Shown: positions 1 through 6,030, counted from the stretch's first letter. The stretch is DNA of 6,030 nt from Planctomycetaceae bacterium (GCA_027080405.1 JALWSL010000357.1:1-6030); one strand, 5' to 3'. Notes: generated by a model from the letters alone, not told the origin. Numbers and translations are program-made.

Positions 1-1238
1 CCCGTTGCGTAAAACGCCCCCTCTGCACGCCCATCCGAACTGATGCCCGTCATGCGATAGACGAAAATATCTTCGACATTGTATTCCCCATCGCTTGTCC
101 CGGCCAATTCGGAAATACGCGTCACCTTTCTTTCCCCTGTGCTCAATCGGGTGACATGTACAAGCATATGAATCGCAGAGGCAATGTATCGGCGTGCGAC
201 GGCAGGGGTTAAATCCGCCCCCGAAAGTGCGATCATCAATTCGAGCCGGTCGAGTGCGTCGCGCGTATCGTTTGCGTGAACCGTACTCATCGAACCGTCA
301 TGCCCGGTGTTCATCGCCTGGAGCATTTCCAGCACTTCGCTACCTCGCGATTCACCAACGATGATACGATCGGGACGCATACGCAGCGAGTTTCTCAACA
401 ACTCGCGTTGAGTCACTGCCCCGGTTCCCTCGACGTTCGGTAGCCGGGTTTCCAATCCGACAACGTCTGCCTGCTGCAATTGGAGTTCCGCCGTTTCTTC
501 AATCGTGATCACTCGCTCGGAAGCGGGAATGAAACGTCCCAACTGGTTCAGCATGGTCGTTTTACCGGCCCCGGTACCTCCACTGAGCAGGATATTCAAC
601 CGGCCCTGAACAGCCGCAATCAGAAAATCGGCCATTTCCCGCGTCAACGACCGGGAACGCACCATATCTTCAAAGGCGACCGCGGTTGAACCGAAACGAC
701 GAATGGAAAGAGTTGGCCCGCGCTGTGTTAATGGAGGAATGACTGCGTGAAGTCGTGAACCGTCGGCCAGCTTCGCATCGACCATCGGCGAAACCTCGTC
801 GATCCGCCTTCCGGCACGTCCCACCAACCGCTGAATCAGATGCAACAGATGGTTATTGTCTGCAAATTGCACATCCGTCTGCTCCAGCAGACCGTTGCGC
901 TCGACGAAAACCGTATCTGCCCCATTGACCAGGACATCGCTGATTTCCGGATCATTCATCAGCGGTTCGAGCGGCCCGAAGCCGTACATCTCATCCATGA
1001 TCTCGTTCACCATCTGCTCCCGTTCCGATTCGGGCAGATAGGAGGAGTGCAGATCGCACAGATGCGTGGCCAACGCCCGCAACTGCTTGCGCAGTTCGTG
1101 TTCGGGAAGCTGCCCCGCTTTGGAGAGATCCATCGCATCGACCATTTGCCGGTGCAAACGGGTTTTCAACTGTTGAAACGCCCGCTGGGCTTCCAATGAA
1201 GCTTCGTATCCAGATTCAATTTCGCTGACCGTTGACAT
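1..1238 (-). CDS. cpaF: CpaF/TadA-family Tad pilus secretion ATPase (3' end cut by window edge)
   Basis: Cytoplasmic hexameric ATPase of the type II/IV secretion (GspE/VirB11-like) superfamily that powers Flp/Tad pilus assembly. I translated it by hand: 412 full codons are open from the ATG at 1238 to the left edge with no stop. Seen in the protein: an N-terminal helical region (about 1-85); YGFGPLEPL (85-93) followed by [10 protein letters not shown], the usual CpaF N-domain signature; Walker [10 protein letters not shown] at 220-228; acidic EETAEL at 247-252; Asp box/Walker [12 protein letters not shown] at 286-296; and the His box [12 protein letters not shown] at 312-323. The family normally reads GEVRGGE or GECRGGE after Walker B; here it is GESRGSE, a mild variant. 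Probably only the last few dozen residues are missing. ATG at 1238 is chosen for its GAGGAA ribosome site. It is last of five Tad genes here, 82 bases after the tadG-like gene. Family assignment is very secure. Confidence 0.96.
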   Translation of the reverse strand, partial: MSTVSEIESGYEASLEAQRAFQQLKTRLHRQMVDAMDLSKAGQLPEHELRKQLRALATHLCDLHSSYLPESEREQMVNEIMDEMYGFGPLEPLMNDPEISDVLVNGADTVFVERNGLLEQTDVQFADNNHLLHLIQRLVGRAGRRIDEVSPMVDAKLADGSRLHAVIPPLTQRGPTLSIRRFGSTAVAFEDMVRSRSLTREMADFLIAAVQGRLNILLSGGTGAGKTTMLNQLGRFIPASERVITIEETAELQLQQADVVGLETRLPNVEGTGAVTQRELLRNSLRMRPDRIIVGESRGSEVLEMLQAMNTGHDGSMSTVHANDTRDALDRLELMIALSGADLTPAVARRYIASAIHMLVHVTRLSTGERKVTRISELAGTSDGEYNVEDIFVYRMTGISSDGRAEGAFYAT

Positions 1239-1245
1239 TTCCTGG

Positions 1246-1251
1246 TTCCTC
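1246..1251 (-). promoter_or_regulatory. Ribosome binding site of cpaF
   Basis: GAGGAA on the minus strand, 7 bases before the ATG at 1238. A second AGGAA abuts the start codon. This supports the ATG at 1238 as the start. Confidence 0.6.
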
Positions 1252-1320
1252 ACTGTGATCGATACAATCACTTCTCAATTCAGTTCCGCTTCCATTCCCT
1301 TATCAAAAAATGGAGTGTTT

Positions 1321-2556
1321 TTATCGACTGACAAACAACTTGTAGACATAGGGATTCGGCTGATAGAGCCCCGTGGCCGTTGTTCCGCCCGGAGCGCCAT
1401 CTGCCTGGATAAATCGGGCCAGTGCCGCTGTTTTTGTCGTCATGACTGTTGGTTGAATAATAACTGTGGCCGACTCTTCCGTTTCAGGCACAACTTTCAT
1501 CACCCGAACCGCAACAACCTGCTGACATACCAGATTGGACCAGCCGGGAATCGTCATGGGAGCCTGTTTTGTGTAAAGCAGGCAGAGCTTTTGTTGACCA
1601 ATTTGCGATTCAAGCGATTGCTGCAGCGGCGTGGTGATGTTCGCGCTCCCCGAAACCGAAATGGGACTCTGCGCCGGAATGACTCCGCCAAACTGTTCCA
1701 AATCGTTCGGATAGAGCCCGTTTTGAATTTGCCGGGATATTTCCTGTTCATTCAATTCGTTATTGAATTCAAGAAGCTGGACATTGGAAAGCAGGGGATC
1801 GCTATTCAATGGTACCGAATGCAAAACCATTTCCGGAATTCCATCTGGCCCCTCGACAACTGAACGGGAGGGCGAATCGAATCGATACAGATCGGCTCCT
1901 TGCCGTTCGGTTATCTGGACGTTCCAGGTATCGACTCTTTTCCCGGAGGGATCATTGGCCAGCACCGCCAATGGCAAGGCAGGAACCGGCAACGCATACG
2001 TTGGCCGGAAGTGATCGATCACATTATCGAAAGAGGCTTCCGCGTAGACCAGCGCATCGGCTTGAGGCTGGGCCCCCGCCGCTTCAACAAACAGGTTGAT
2101 CGGATTGCCCAACCGCTGATAGCGGTAGGTGCGAACAACCACGCCGGTCGCCTGGGAATTCGATTCCAGAAATGTAGTCTGCCCCGTTTCCGCATCGTAA
2201 TACTGATAGCCGAAGTAGATATCCCCCCTGCCATTGTCAGCCAGGCTGATTTCGACGGGCTGACCCGCAACAGTATTGGAGAGGGAAAGAGCAGCGGCCC
2301 GCCGTTTTGCCTGCAAGGCGATCTGGTCGTAATCAGGCTGCTGCACCAGCAGGTGATCACCCAAATATTCCCCGGCTGCAGAAAGAGCAGCCGCCTCAGC
2401 CGCCTTTCTGAGTTCGACCTCGGCAGCATCCACCCACAGGCGATTGAGAACCAGCGCCGCGACCGCTCCAACAACAAGCAACGCAAAAGCGATTGCAGGC
2501 ATTAAAGAGCCGCGTCGGTCTGTCGCAGACTGATGATTGGTGCGTAAATGCCTCAC
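1321..2556 (-). CDS. TadG/TadE-like membrane-anchored Tad pilus protein
   Basis: 411 residues, GTG start, TAA stop. The N-terminus has the Tad-type anchor: polar residues ending in DRRGSLMP (13-20), then one hydrophobic segment (about 19-40), then an Ala/Glu-rich helix (VDAAEVELRKAAEAAALSAA, 42-61). This layout is typical of TadG N-terminal (Flp pilus assembly) domains, where the rest of the protein lies in the periplasm. The remaining roughly 350 residues look globular. They contain two cysteines (325 and 344) that could pair, and NITTPLQQSLESQIG near 306-320. I see no von Willebrand A MIDAS motif (DxSxS), which many longer TadG proteins carry. The GTG is preferred because it has a GAGAGGA site 5 bases upstream; the internal Met19 has none and would remove the anchor's leading basic residues. 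It lies between cpaB and cpaF, which supports a pilus role. The exact function (minor pilin or envelope scaffold) is inferred. Confidence 0.8.
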   Translation of the reverse strand: MRHLRTNHQSATDRRGSLMPAIAFALLVVGAVAALVLNRLWVDAAEVELRKAAEAAALSAAGEYLGDHLLVQQPDYDQIALQAKRRAAALSLSNTVAGQPVEISLADNGRGDIYFGYQYYDAETGQTTFLESNSQATGVVVRTYRYQRLGNPINLFVEAAGAQPQADALVYAEASFDNVIDHFRPTYALPVPALPLAVLANDPSGKRVDTWNVQITERQGADLYRFDSPSRSVVEGPDGIPEMVLHSVPLNSDPLLSNVQLLEFNNELNEQEISRQIQNGLYPNDLEQFGGVIPAQSPISVSGSANITTPLQQSLESQIGQQKLCLLYTKQAPMTIPGWSNLVCQQVVAVRVMKVVPETEESATVIIQPTVMTTKTAALARFIQADGAPGGTTATGLYQPNPYVYKLFVSR

Positions 2557-2561
2557 TGAGA

Positions 2562-2568
2562 TCCTCTC
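2562..2568 (-). promoter_or_regulatory. Ribosome binding site deciding the GTG start of the tadG-like gene
   Basis: GAGAGGA on the minus strand with a 5-base spacer to GTG at 2556. No ATG lies nearby in frame upstream, and the first internal ATG (codon 19) lacks a purine-rich leader, so this site fixes the non-ATG start. Confidence 0.65.
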
Positions 2569-2629
2569 CCGTTTCTCCTGTCAGATATCACCCGAAAGTG
2601 ATCAATAGTTTCTTCCAAACCTCCCCAGG

Positions 2630-3703
2630 TCATACCGCGCGATGGTTGCGCGGCTGATTGCGAGGCTGCTGCTGTGGTTGTTGCAGTGGCTGACCCTGTT
2701 GACCTGGCTGGCCCTGCGGTACATACTCGTTTTGAGTACCCCGATAGCCCCCACGATATCCTCCCCGATAGCCGCGGCCGTACCCACCGTACCCACCGCC
2801 TCCGGTACGTGGGGGTGCCCATCCCGGCTGCTCGATCCAGGGTGTTGCCCGGTTATTGCGGTTGTAGTCATAATTACGACCATCATAATAGTCGTCATCG
2901 TCATCGTATCGAATAACAGAGCGGCTTGAACCGCGATAGATTTCTGTCGTGAACGGCTTTTTCGGCTTGGGGATTTCCGGGAGCCCCAGAATTTCCTCAA
3001 AATAGGCGCGATCCGCTTCCGCAATCGCAACACCCCCGGAGCCAGGCCCATTGGGCGTGTAGGTCACGCTGAGCGTTCCCTTTGTTTTCGCCTGAAGAAG
3101 AATGTTGGCCTGAGCCGGTGTCAGTTCGAACGTGACCGTATTCGTACCCCGGTTCAATGTCGACTGGTGGGTCAGGCGATTCATCGCAAGCACCTTGACA
3201 CCTTTGAACATCGTCATCGTGAAACCGCCACGGTAGCGCCTGTCCGAGGAATTGTTGTCAACCGTCAGATGCACATCGACATAGTCGCCCGGCTTGATCA
3301 GGCCATCAACCACTGCAGAGCTATCCCCCAGACCGATTGTCACTGCACGCATCCCCGGAGCGACCTTGAACGGAGGACGGACACCCGGAGCATACAGATC
3401 GCTTGTATGAATCGGCTTGGCCTGCTTGAGATCCTTCAACGCGTAGCGGCCCACTACCACGTCCTTGTTGATGATGGTATCGGGCGTCTGTTTATCCTTG
3501 CTGAGAAAGCCCAACACGATATGATCCTTGGTCAGCAGCGTACCCGCTGGAATATCCGCAGCTGGCATCGGAACGGTTCGCGTCCCAATCGGCTCTTTGA
3601 CAACAGGTTTGGGCATCATGCTTCTCCAAACGTACACAGCGATCAGGACACCGACGATGCCCAGCATCAATAAGGTGATAAAGGCAGGCGTTATTTTTCT
3701 CAC
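2630..3703 (-). CDS. cpaB: CpaB/RcpC Tad pilus assembly protein with a long low-complexity tail
   Basis: 357 residues, GTG start, TGA stop. A single N-terminal membrane segment (about 7-26) anchors it to the inner membrane with the rest periplasmic. Residues about 41-104 form a SAF domain (RTVPMPAADIPAGTLLTKDH, then VVVGRYALKDLKQAKPIHTSDL). About 114-245 match the RcpC/CpaB domain (GMRAVTIGLGDSSAVVDGLIKPGDYVDVHL; later TVTFELTPAQANILLQAKTKGTLSVTYTP). CpaB/RcpC proteins work with the outer-membrane secretin of the Tad machine and may contact peptidoglycan. From about 250 the sequence turns low-complexity: YDDDDDYYD (266-274), Asn/Tyr/Arg, then GGGGYGGYGRGYRGGYRGGYRG (301-322, split by pattern), and a Gln/Pro-rich end (QPGQQGQP, QQPQQQP). 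That tail is unusual for the family. The GTG start has GGAG 7 bases upstream and gives a clean anchor. The gene lies 242 bases after tadE and 73 before the tadG-like gene. No secretin gene follows, which is a common arrangement elsewhere. Confidence 0.93.
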   Translation of the reverse strand: MRKITPAFITLLMLGIVGVLIAVYVWRSMMPKPVVKEPIGTRTVPMPAADIPAGTLLTKDHIVLGFLSKDKQTPDTIINKDVVVGRYALKDLKQAKPIHTSDLYAPGVRPPFKVAPGMRAVTIGLGDSSAVVDGLIKPGDYVDVHLTVDNNSSDRRYRGGFTMTMFKGVKVLAMNRLTHQSTLNRGTNTVTFELTPAQANILLQAKTKGTLSVTYTPNGPGSGGVAIAEADRAYFEEILGLPEIPKPKKPFTTEIYRGSSRSVIRYDDDDDYYDGRNYDYNRNNRATPWIEQPGWAPPRTGGGGYGGYGRGYRGGYRGGYRGTQNEYVPQGQPGQQGQPLQQPQQQPRNQPRNHRAV

Positions 3704-3945
3704 AGTCCCACTCCAAAAAAGTTAAGATAGCTCGACAGGCGAGCAAACGATGTTCCCTGTTGTTGACCAGCCGACACTGCTTGCCAATGTTTTTCTATAG
3801 TCAATGTTTTTTAATCATTCCGAACAGGTCTTCTGTCTGTCAGTTCCATTGTCTGTCCGTTCTGTCGCCCGGATTTCAATGTCCCGACAAAGAAACTATC
3901 CGACAAGGAATCCTTCAGGCGGGAGAATCTTTCCCTTACTCCCTG
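3704..3945 (-). promoter_or_regulatory. Repeat-containing leader between tadE and cpaB, possible internal promoter region
   Basis: This 242-base gap is the longest inside the Tad cluster and holds no credible ORF. On the plus strand it shows a pair of CAATGTTTTT (3785-3794 and 3802-3811, 17 apart), three TCTGTC copies (3832, 3852, 3861), and two CCGACAA copies (3884-3890 and 3900-3906, 16 apart). The minus strand contains TTGACT, a good -35 hexamer, at about 3798-3803, but I found no matching -10 at 17 bases. Spacings near 16-17 bases are not a whole number of helical turns, so a simple same-face operator array is not indicated. There is no hairpin plus T-run after tadE. A promoter or processing site is inference only. 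Confidence 0.25.
3711..3714 (-). promoter_or_regulatory. Ribosome binding site deciding the GTG start of cpaB
   Basis: GGAG on the minus strand, 7 bases before GTG at 3703. The GTG reading begins directly with MRKITPAF and the membrane anchor, as expected for CpaB. Confidence 0.55.
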
Positions 3946-4353
3946 TTATTCCCTTTCCATAACCGTTTCCGCGACCAGATATCTCCCCTGCAGGCCAAAC
4001 CCGATCGGCCAGAGTAAATCTGGAGACGCGTTCGCCATCGGTACCTGGACAACAACCGAAACACGATCTCCCGAAAACTGTCCCATCTCAACCAGAACAT
4101 TCGCATTCTGGCTCAACTGTGGCCCCAAAGACCCGGCAACGGATTGTTCAACAACTTCCAGCGATGATCCCGGATAGGTCGCCGTTCTCGCCCCAACTCG
4201 GCTCGCTTCGACTACACTGCCACGGGCAAAAAACAGCATCGAATATTCAAAAACAGCAAACAGAACCAGCAACAAAAGCGGGAGCGTCAAAACAAGCTCC
4301 ATGCTCAAGAACGCTTTTCTGTTCCTGTTGTTTGGTTGATGAATATGTCCCAT
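3946..4353 (-). CDS. tadE: TadE-like pseudopilin / minor Tad pilus protein
   Basis: 135 residues, ATG start, TAA stop. The N-terminus follows the TadE pattern: a short basic leader (NNRNRKAF, 8-15), then SMELVLTLPLLLLVLFAVFE (17-36 and on) with a glutamate at 19 like the conserved pilin Glu, a hydrophobic helix to about 43, and FARGSVVEASRVGARTATYP (42-61), which closely resembles the family's 'AR..V..AAREGAR' region. The remaining roughly 75 residues form a small periplasmic domain (DRVSVVVQVPM, 96-106). TadE and TadF proteins are processed by the prepilin peptidase in known Tad systems, and that enzyme is encoded immediately upstream (88-base gap). No clear Shine-Dalgarno precedes the ATG; the leader is rich in A and G (AGAGAC repeats) and may be unstructured. 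A start at Met18 would remove the leader, so it is less likely. Confidence 0.85.
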   Translation of the reverse strand: MGHIHQPNNRNRKAFLSMELVLTLPLLLLVLFAVFEYSMLFFARGSVVEASRVGARTATYPGSSLEVVEQSVAGSLGPQLSQNANVLVEMGQFSGDRVSVVVQVPMANASPDLLWPIGFGLQGRYLVAETVMERE

Positions 4354-4441
4354 TTGTTTTTCGCCAGTTGTTTCTCTGTTCGTCTCTCTGATTATTGTCT
4401 CTGGTTGTCTCTTTATCTTTCGATCGTTTTCTCGATCGTTT
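4354..4441 (-). repeat. Short direct repeats between cpaA and tadE
   Basis: Two TCGATCGTTT copies lie 12 bases apart on the plus strand (4420-4429 and 4432-4441), the second abutting the cpaA stop codon, and each contains the palindrome CGATCG. Further along, GTCTCT occurs at 4382-4387, 4397-4402 and 4407-4412. On the transcribed minus strand this gives a purine-rich AGAGAC tract before tadE, which has no normal ribosome site. The repeats are seen directly; any function is a guess. Confidence 0.35.
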
Positions 4442-5011
4442 CTACATCATCCAGGGGGGTAACGGTTTGTGAGTCGTGTAGGAAGCAATCAGCAGCGCCC
4501 ACGTGGCCAGGGCAATCGGCAGCGCATAGGCCATGATTCGTCGCTTCTGCTTTTCCTGAACCGTTTCCTGTTTTCTCTCCTCTCCGGCTTTGGTCGGTTT
4601 TCCCGTTGCCAACAGTTTTTTCTTCATCTTTTTCGGGCCGATGGTCAACACATTCCCCAGCACGATAAATGCCGTCACAACAATGACAATCAACGTACTG
4701 CAGATGAACACGTACAACGACCAGCGAAAGCCGAGCCAGACGCTCAAGCCTCCCATCAACTTGACATCTCCGCCACCGCCACTGCCGATGATCCAGAGAA
4801 TGAACAAAATCCCGAACCCGATCAGAAAACCCAACGCTCCATCTCTGATCCCGGACAACCCGTTAAAATAGCCCTGGTAAACCCAGCCCGCGAAAAACAT
4901 CGGGAGAGTTAATTTATTCGGAATCTTCCAGTATTTCTGATCCCATATCACCGCTGCGAGGGTGTAAGCCACCACTGCAACGACAAATACAATCTCTTGT
5001 AACGATTCCAT
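4442..5011 (-). CDS. cpaA: Prepilin peptidase, A24 family (CpaA/TadV)
   Basis: 189 residues, ATG start, TAG stop. An inner-membrane aspartyl protease that cleaves the leader of Flp prepilin and probably of the TadE-type pseudopilin encoded next to it. The two catalytic aspartates of the A24 family are visible: D24 in DQKYWKIPNKLT (24-35, the 'D...IPN.LT' motif) and D82 in GSGGGGDVKLMGG (77-88, the GxGD motif). The protein is mostly hydrophobic, with membrane segments at about 5-23, 36-50, 57-76, 92-122 and 164-180. A very basic cytoplasmic loop (GPKKMKKKLL to QEKQKRR, about 125-158) precedes the last segment. The length fits the short CpaA/TadV form, which lacks the N-terminal methyltransferase domain of PilD. 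The ATG has AGAGG 6 bases upstream. It is the first gene of the minus-strand Tad cluster, so the cluster promoter probably lies just to its right. Confidence 0.94.
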   Translation of the reverse strand: MESLQEIVFVVAVVAYTLAAVIWDQKYWKIPNKLTLPMFFAGWVYQGYFNGLSGIRDGALGFLIGFGILFILWIIGSGGGGDVKLMGGLSVWLGFRWSLYVFICSTLIVIVVTAFIVLGNVLTIGPKKMKKKLLATGKPTKAGEERKQETVQEKQKRRIMAYALPIALATWALLIASYTTHKPLPPWMM

Positions 5012-5017
5012 AACCGG

Positions 5018-5022
5018 CCTCT
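5018..5022 (-). promoter_or_regulatory. Ribosome binding site of cpaA
   Basis: AGAGG on the minus strand, 6 bases before the ATG at 5011, supporting that start. Confidence 0.55.
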
Positions 5023-5050
5023 ATGCCAGTCCGGAGAACGAGTATTCCTC

Positions 5051-5072
5051 TTCAATGTCCCCGGACATGTCC
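5051..5072. promoter_or_regulatory. Overlapping palindromes upstream of cpaA, candidate operator
   Basis: ATGTCC (5055-5060), its inverse GGACAT (5063-5068) and ATGTCC again (5067-5072) overlap, so that GGACATGTCC (5063-5072) is a perfect 10-base palindrome. It sits 52-61 bases before the cpaA start codon, where a promoter for the Tad cluster would be expected, and is the strongest dyad in the gap. The 11-mer TTCAATGTCCC at its left edge (5051-5061) also occurs in the leader of cpaB at 3875-3885. No clear -35/-10 pair was found, so the operator role is inferred. Confidence 0.3.
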
Positions 5073-5500
5073 CTAAGATCAAGGTTTTTTTATTGAGAAT
5101 CACGAAAATCGTCATGTCAGTTCATTTTGGTAAACAGACATTCCAACGCACCATGATGCAAGCATAACACACGATCCCTTACCATACCCCCTATGTTTCC
5201 CTTTTGAAACAAAACACCCAGACAATCACCGCCAAGTACTGAACATAATCTGTATAACCGATACAACAGATCGAAAATGCAGACTCCTTCAGACTGGCAG
5301 ACTCAGGAATCGCCAGATACAATGACGCCAAAGTGAGAGCGAATGCGCGTAACTGCATATTCACAAGTGAACACATAACCAGGTACCAGACCCGTTTACA
5401 TGCCCTGCTTGTGAAACTTTGAATAGTATGTTGCAGCGGGTGCCATAAGCGAATCAAGAAGAATCGGGCCTGATAGCTGAACCGTGAAAGAACACCAGGT

Positions 5501-6030
5501 ATGTCTACCCCCAGAGTTTTTGTGACCAGAGAATACCCTTCTGTTGGCCTGAACAGGCTGATGCAGGAATGCGAAACAGAGGTATGGCCGGGGCCGCTTC
5601 CCCCTCCCCGAGAAGTTCTGTTGGAAAAGGTGAAGGGGTGTGATGGCCTGTTGACCATGCTTTCGGACAAAATCGATGCAGAGTTGTTTGATGCGGCTGG
5701 CAGCCAGTTAAAGGTGGTCAGCCAATACGCTGTTGGTGTCAACAATATCGATTTGGAACAGGCACACAAAAGAGGAATCGCCGTTGGTAATACGCCAGGC
5801 GTGCTCACGGACGCAACGGCTGACATCGCCTTTGCCTTGCTGATCAGTTCGGCTCGTCGGCTGATTGAAGCACACGAAGCGATCCAGGCGGGAAAATGGA
5901 AAACGTGGGAACCGCTGGGATACATTGGCTGGGATCTGGTCGGTAAAACGATTGGAATTGTCGGAATGGGACGCATCGGTTACGCCATGGCGGAACGATG
6001 TAGAGGTGGCTGGGACATGAACGTGAGTTA
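5501..6030 (+). CDS. D-2-hydroxyacid dehydrogenase, glyoxylate/hydroxypyruvate reductase type (3' end cut)
   Basis: Translated by hand: 176 full codons open from ATG 5501 to the right edge. The family catalyses NAD(P)H-dependent reduction of 2-keto acids to D-2-hydroxy acids in the cytoplasm; this branch usually acts on glyoxylate or hydroxypyruvate. Seen in order: the N-terminal substrate domain (MSTPRVFVTREYP, LLTMLSDKIDAELFDAA, VVSQYAVGVNNIDLEQA at 72-88), GIAVGNTPGVLTDATADIAFALL (92-114), GKWKTWEPLGYIGWDLVGKT (131-150), then the Rossmann glycine motif GIVGMGRIG (152-160). The catalytic Arg, Glu and His lie in the missing C-terminal half (family length about 320), so activity cannot be judged. 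Residues 167-173 (CRGGWDM) differ slightly from the usual 'A.GFGM'. The ribosome site is weak (AGG almost touching the ATG). It is divergent from the Tad genes with no evident functional link. Assignment to the superfamily is firm; the substrate is inferred. Confidence 0.93.
   Translation, partial: MSTPRVFVTREYPSVGLNRLMQECETEVWPGPLPPPREVLLEKVKGCDGLLTMLSDKIDAELFDAAGSQLKVVSQYAVGVNNIDLEQAHKRGIAVGNTPGVLTDATADIAFALLISSARRLIEAHEAIQAGKWKTWEPLGYIGWDLVGKTIGIVGMGRIGYAMAERCRGGWDMNVS

Larger units (their letters stand above)
5012..5500. other. Divergent intergenic region between the Tad cluster and the dehydrogenase
   Basis: 489 bases between two divergent genes, expected to hold both promoters. It contains the palindromic element at 5051-5072, a run of seven T on the plus strand at 5085-5091 not attached to a strong hairpin, two GCAGACTC copies (5279-5286 and 5297-5304), and an 8-base inverted repeat (TTCACAAG 5360-5367 with CTTGTGAA 5408-5415). 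A minus-strand frame is open from inside the dehydrogenase gene down to 5191; its last part could encode a small hydrophobic protein (from ATG at 5376) but has no ribosome site. I see no tRNA, other RNA gene or Flp pilin gene here. Confidence 0.5.

Noticed and set aside
1255..2505. Two open frames of about 200 codons on the plus strand (1255-1863 and 1900-2505)
   Set aside because: They lie opposite the tadG-like gene, which has a proper anchor, ribosome site and cluster context. Their translations are rich in Arg, His and Gln with no domain pattern.
2587..2602. Small hairpin (ATCAC, 6-base loop, GTGAT) between cpaB and the tadG-like gene
   Set aside because: The stem is only 5 pairs and no T-run follows on the minus strand, so it is not a terminator.
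2602..3051. 149-codon minus-strand frame overlapping the end of cpaB
   Set aside because: It is a frame-shifted reading of the repetitive cpaB tail; the cpaB frame is continuous with conserved domains, so no frameshift needs to be invoked.
3167..3673. 168-codon plus-strand open frame
   Set aside because: It is antisense to the conserved SAF/RcpC part of cpaB, and its product shows no recognisable motif.
5012..5030. Sigma-54-like TGGCATAGAGGCCGG on the minus strand before cpaA
   Set aside because: The TTGC half is missing and it would lie within 25 bases of the start codon, overlapping the ribosome site.
5081..5091. T-run (aaggttttttt) as a possible terminator
   Set aside because: No strong GC stem directly precedes it, and no plus-strand gene ends upstream.
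5360..5415. 8-base inverted repeat TTCACAAG / CTTGTGAA with a 40-base loop
   Set aside because: Repeats of this size and spacing arise by chance in several hundred bases, and no other signal supports it.
5377..5976. N-terminal 200 codons of a long minus-strand open frame
   Set aside because: Most of it is the mirror of the dehydrogenase coding sequence (the start mirrors the GMGRIG motif) and is explained by codon bias of that gene. Only the part below 5377 is kept as a weak candidate.

Overview
The window looks like a piece of a Gram-negative bacterial chromosome of roughly even base composition. The protein style suggests a planctomycete or a relative: a TadE-like protein opening with an SMEL motif, a compact Tad cluster, and a CpaB with a long Gly/Tyr/Gln-rich tail. 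That assignment is inference from protein character, not from a marker gene.

Five genes on the minus strand form one Tad (tight adherence, Flp-type pilus) cluster, read from right to left. In order of transcription they are: a prepilin peptidase of the A24/CpaA family (5011 to 4442), a TadE-like pseudopilin (4353 to 3946), CpaB/RcpC (3703 to 2630), a TadG-like membrane-anchored protein (2556 to 1321), and the CpaF/TadA secretion ATPase (from 1238, running off the left edge). Gaps between them are 88, 242, 73 and 82 bases, with no convincing terminator, so a single transcript is plausible. The 242-base gap before cpaB is large enough for an internal promoter. The Flp pilin, the secretin CpaC, the CpaE/TadZ protein and the platform proteins TadB/TadC are not here. 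They may lie past the left edge or elsewhere.

The parts fit together as follows. The peptidase matures prepilin and probably pseudopilins. TadE-like and TadG-like proteins are minor envelope components. CpaB is a periplasmic assembly factor. CpaF supplies ATP-driven force from the cytoplasmic side.

On the right, positions 5012 to 5500 carry no confident gene. They include a small overlapping palindrome just upstream of cpaA and a weak candidate for a small membrane protein. From 5501 a plus-strand gene begins, divergent from the Tad cluster: a D-2-hydroxyacid dehydrogenase of the glyoxylate/hydroxypyruvate reductase type, cut by the right edge. It has no evident link to pili. I see no RNA genes, CRISPR arrays or mobile elements. 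Nothing in the window clearly amounts to a new system; the least ordinary items are the CpaB tail and the repeat-rich leaders.
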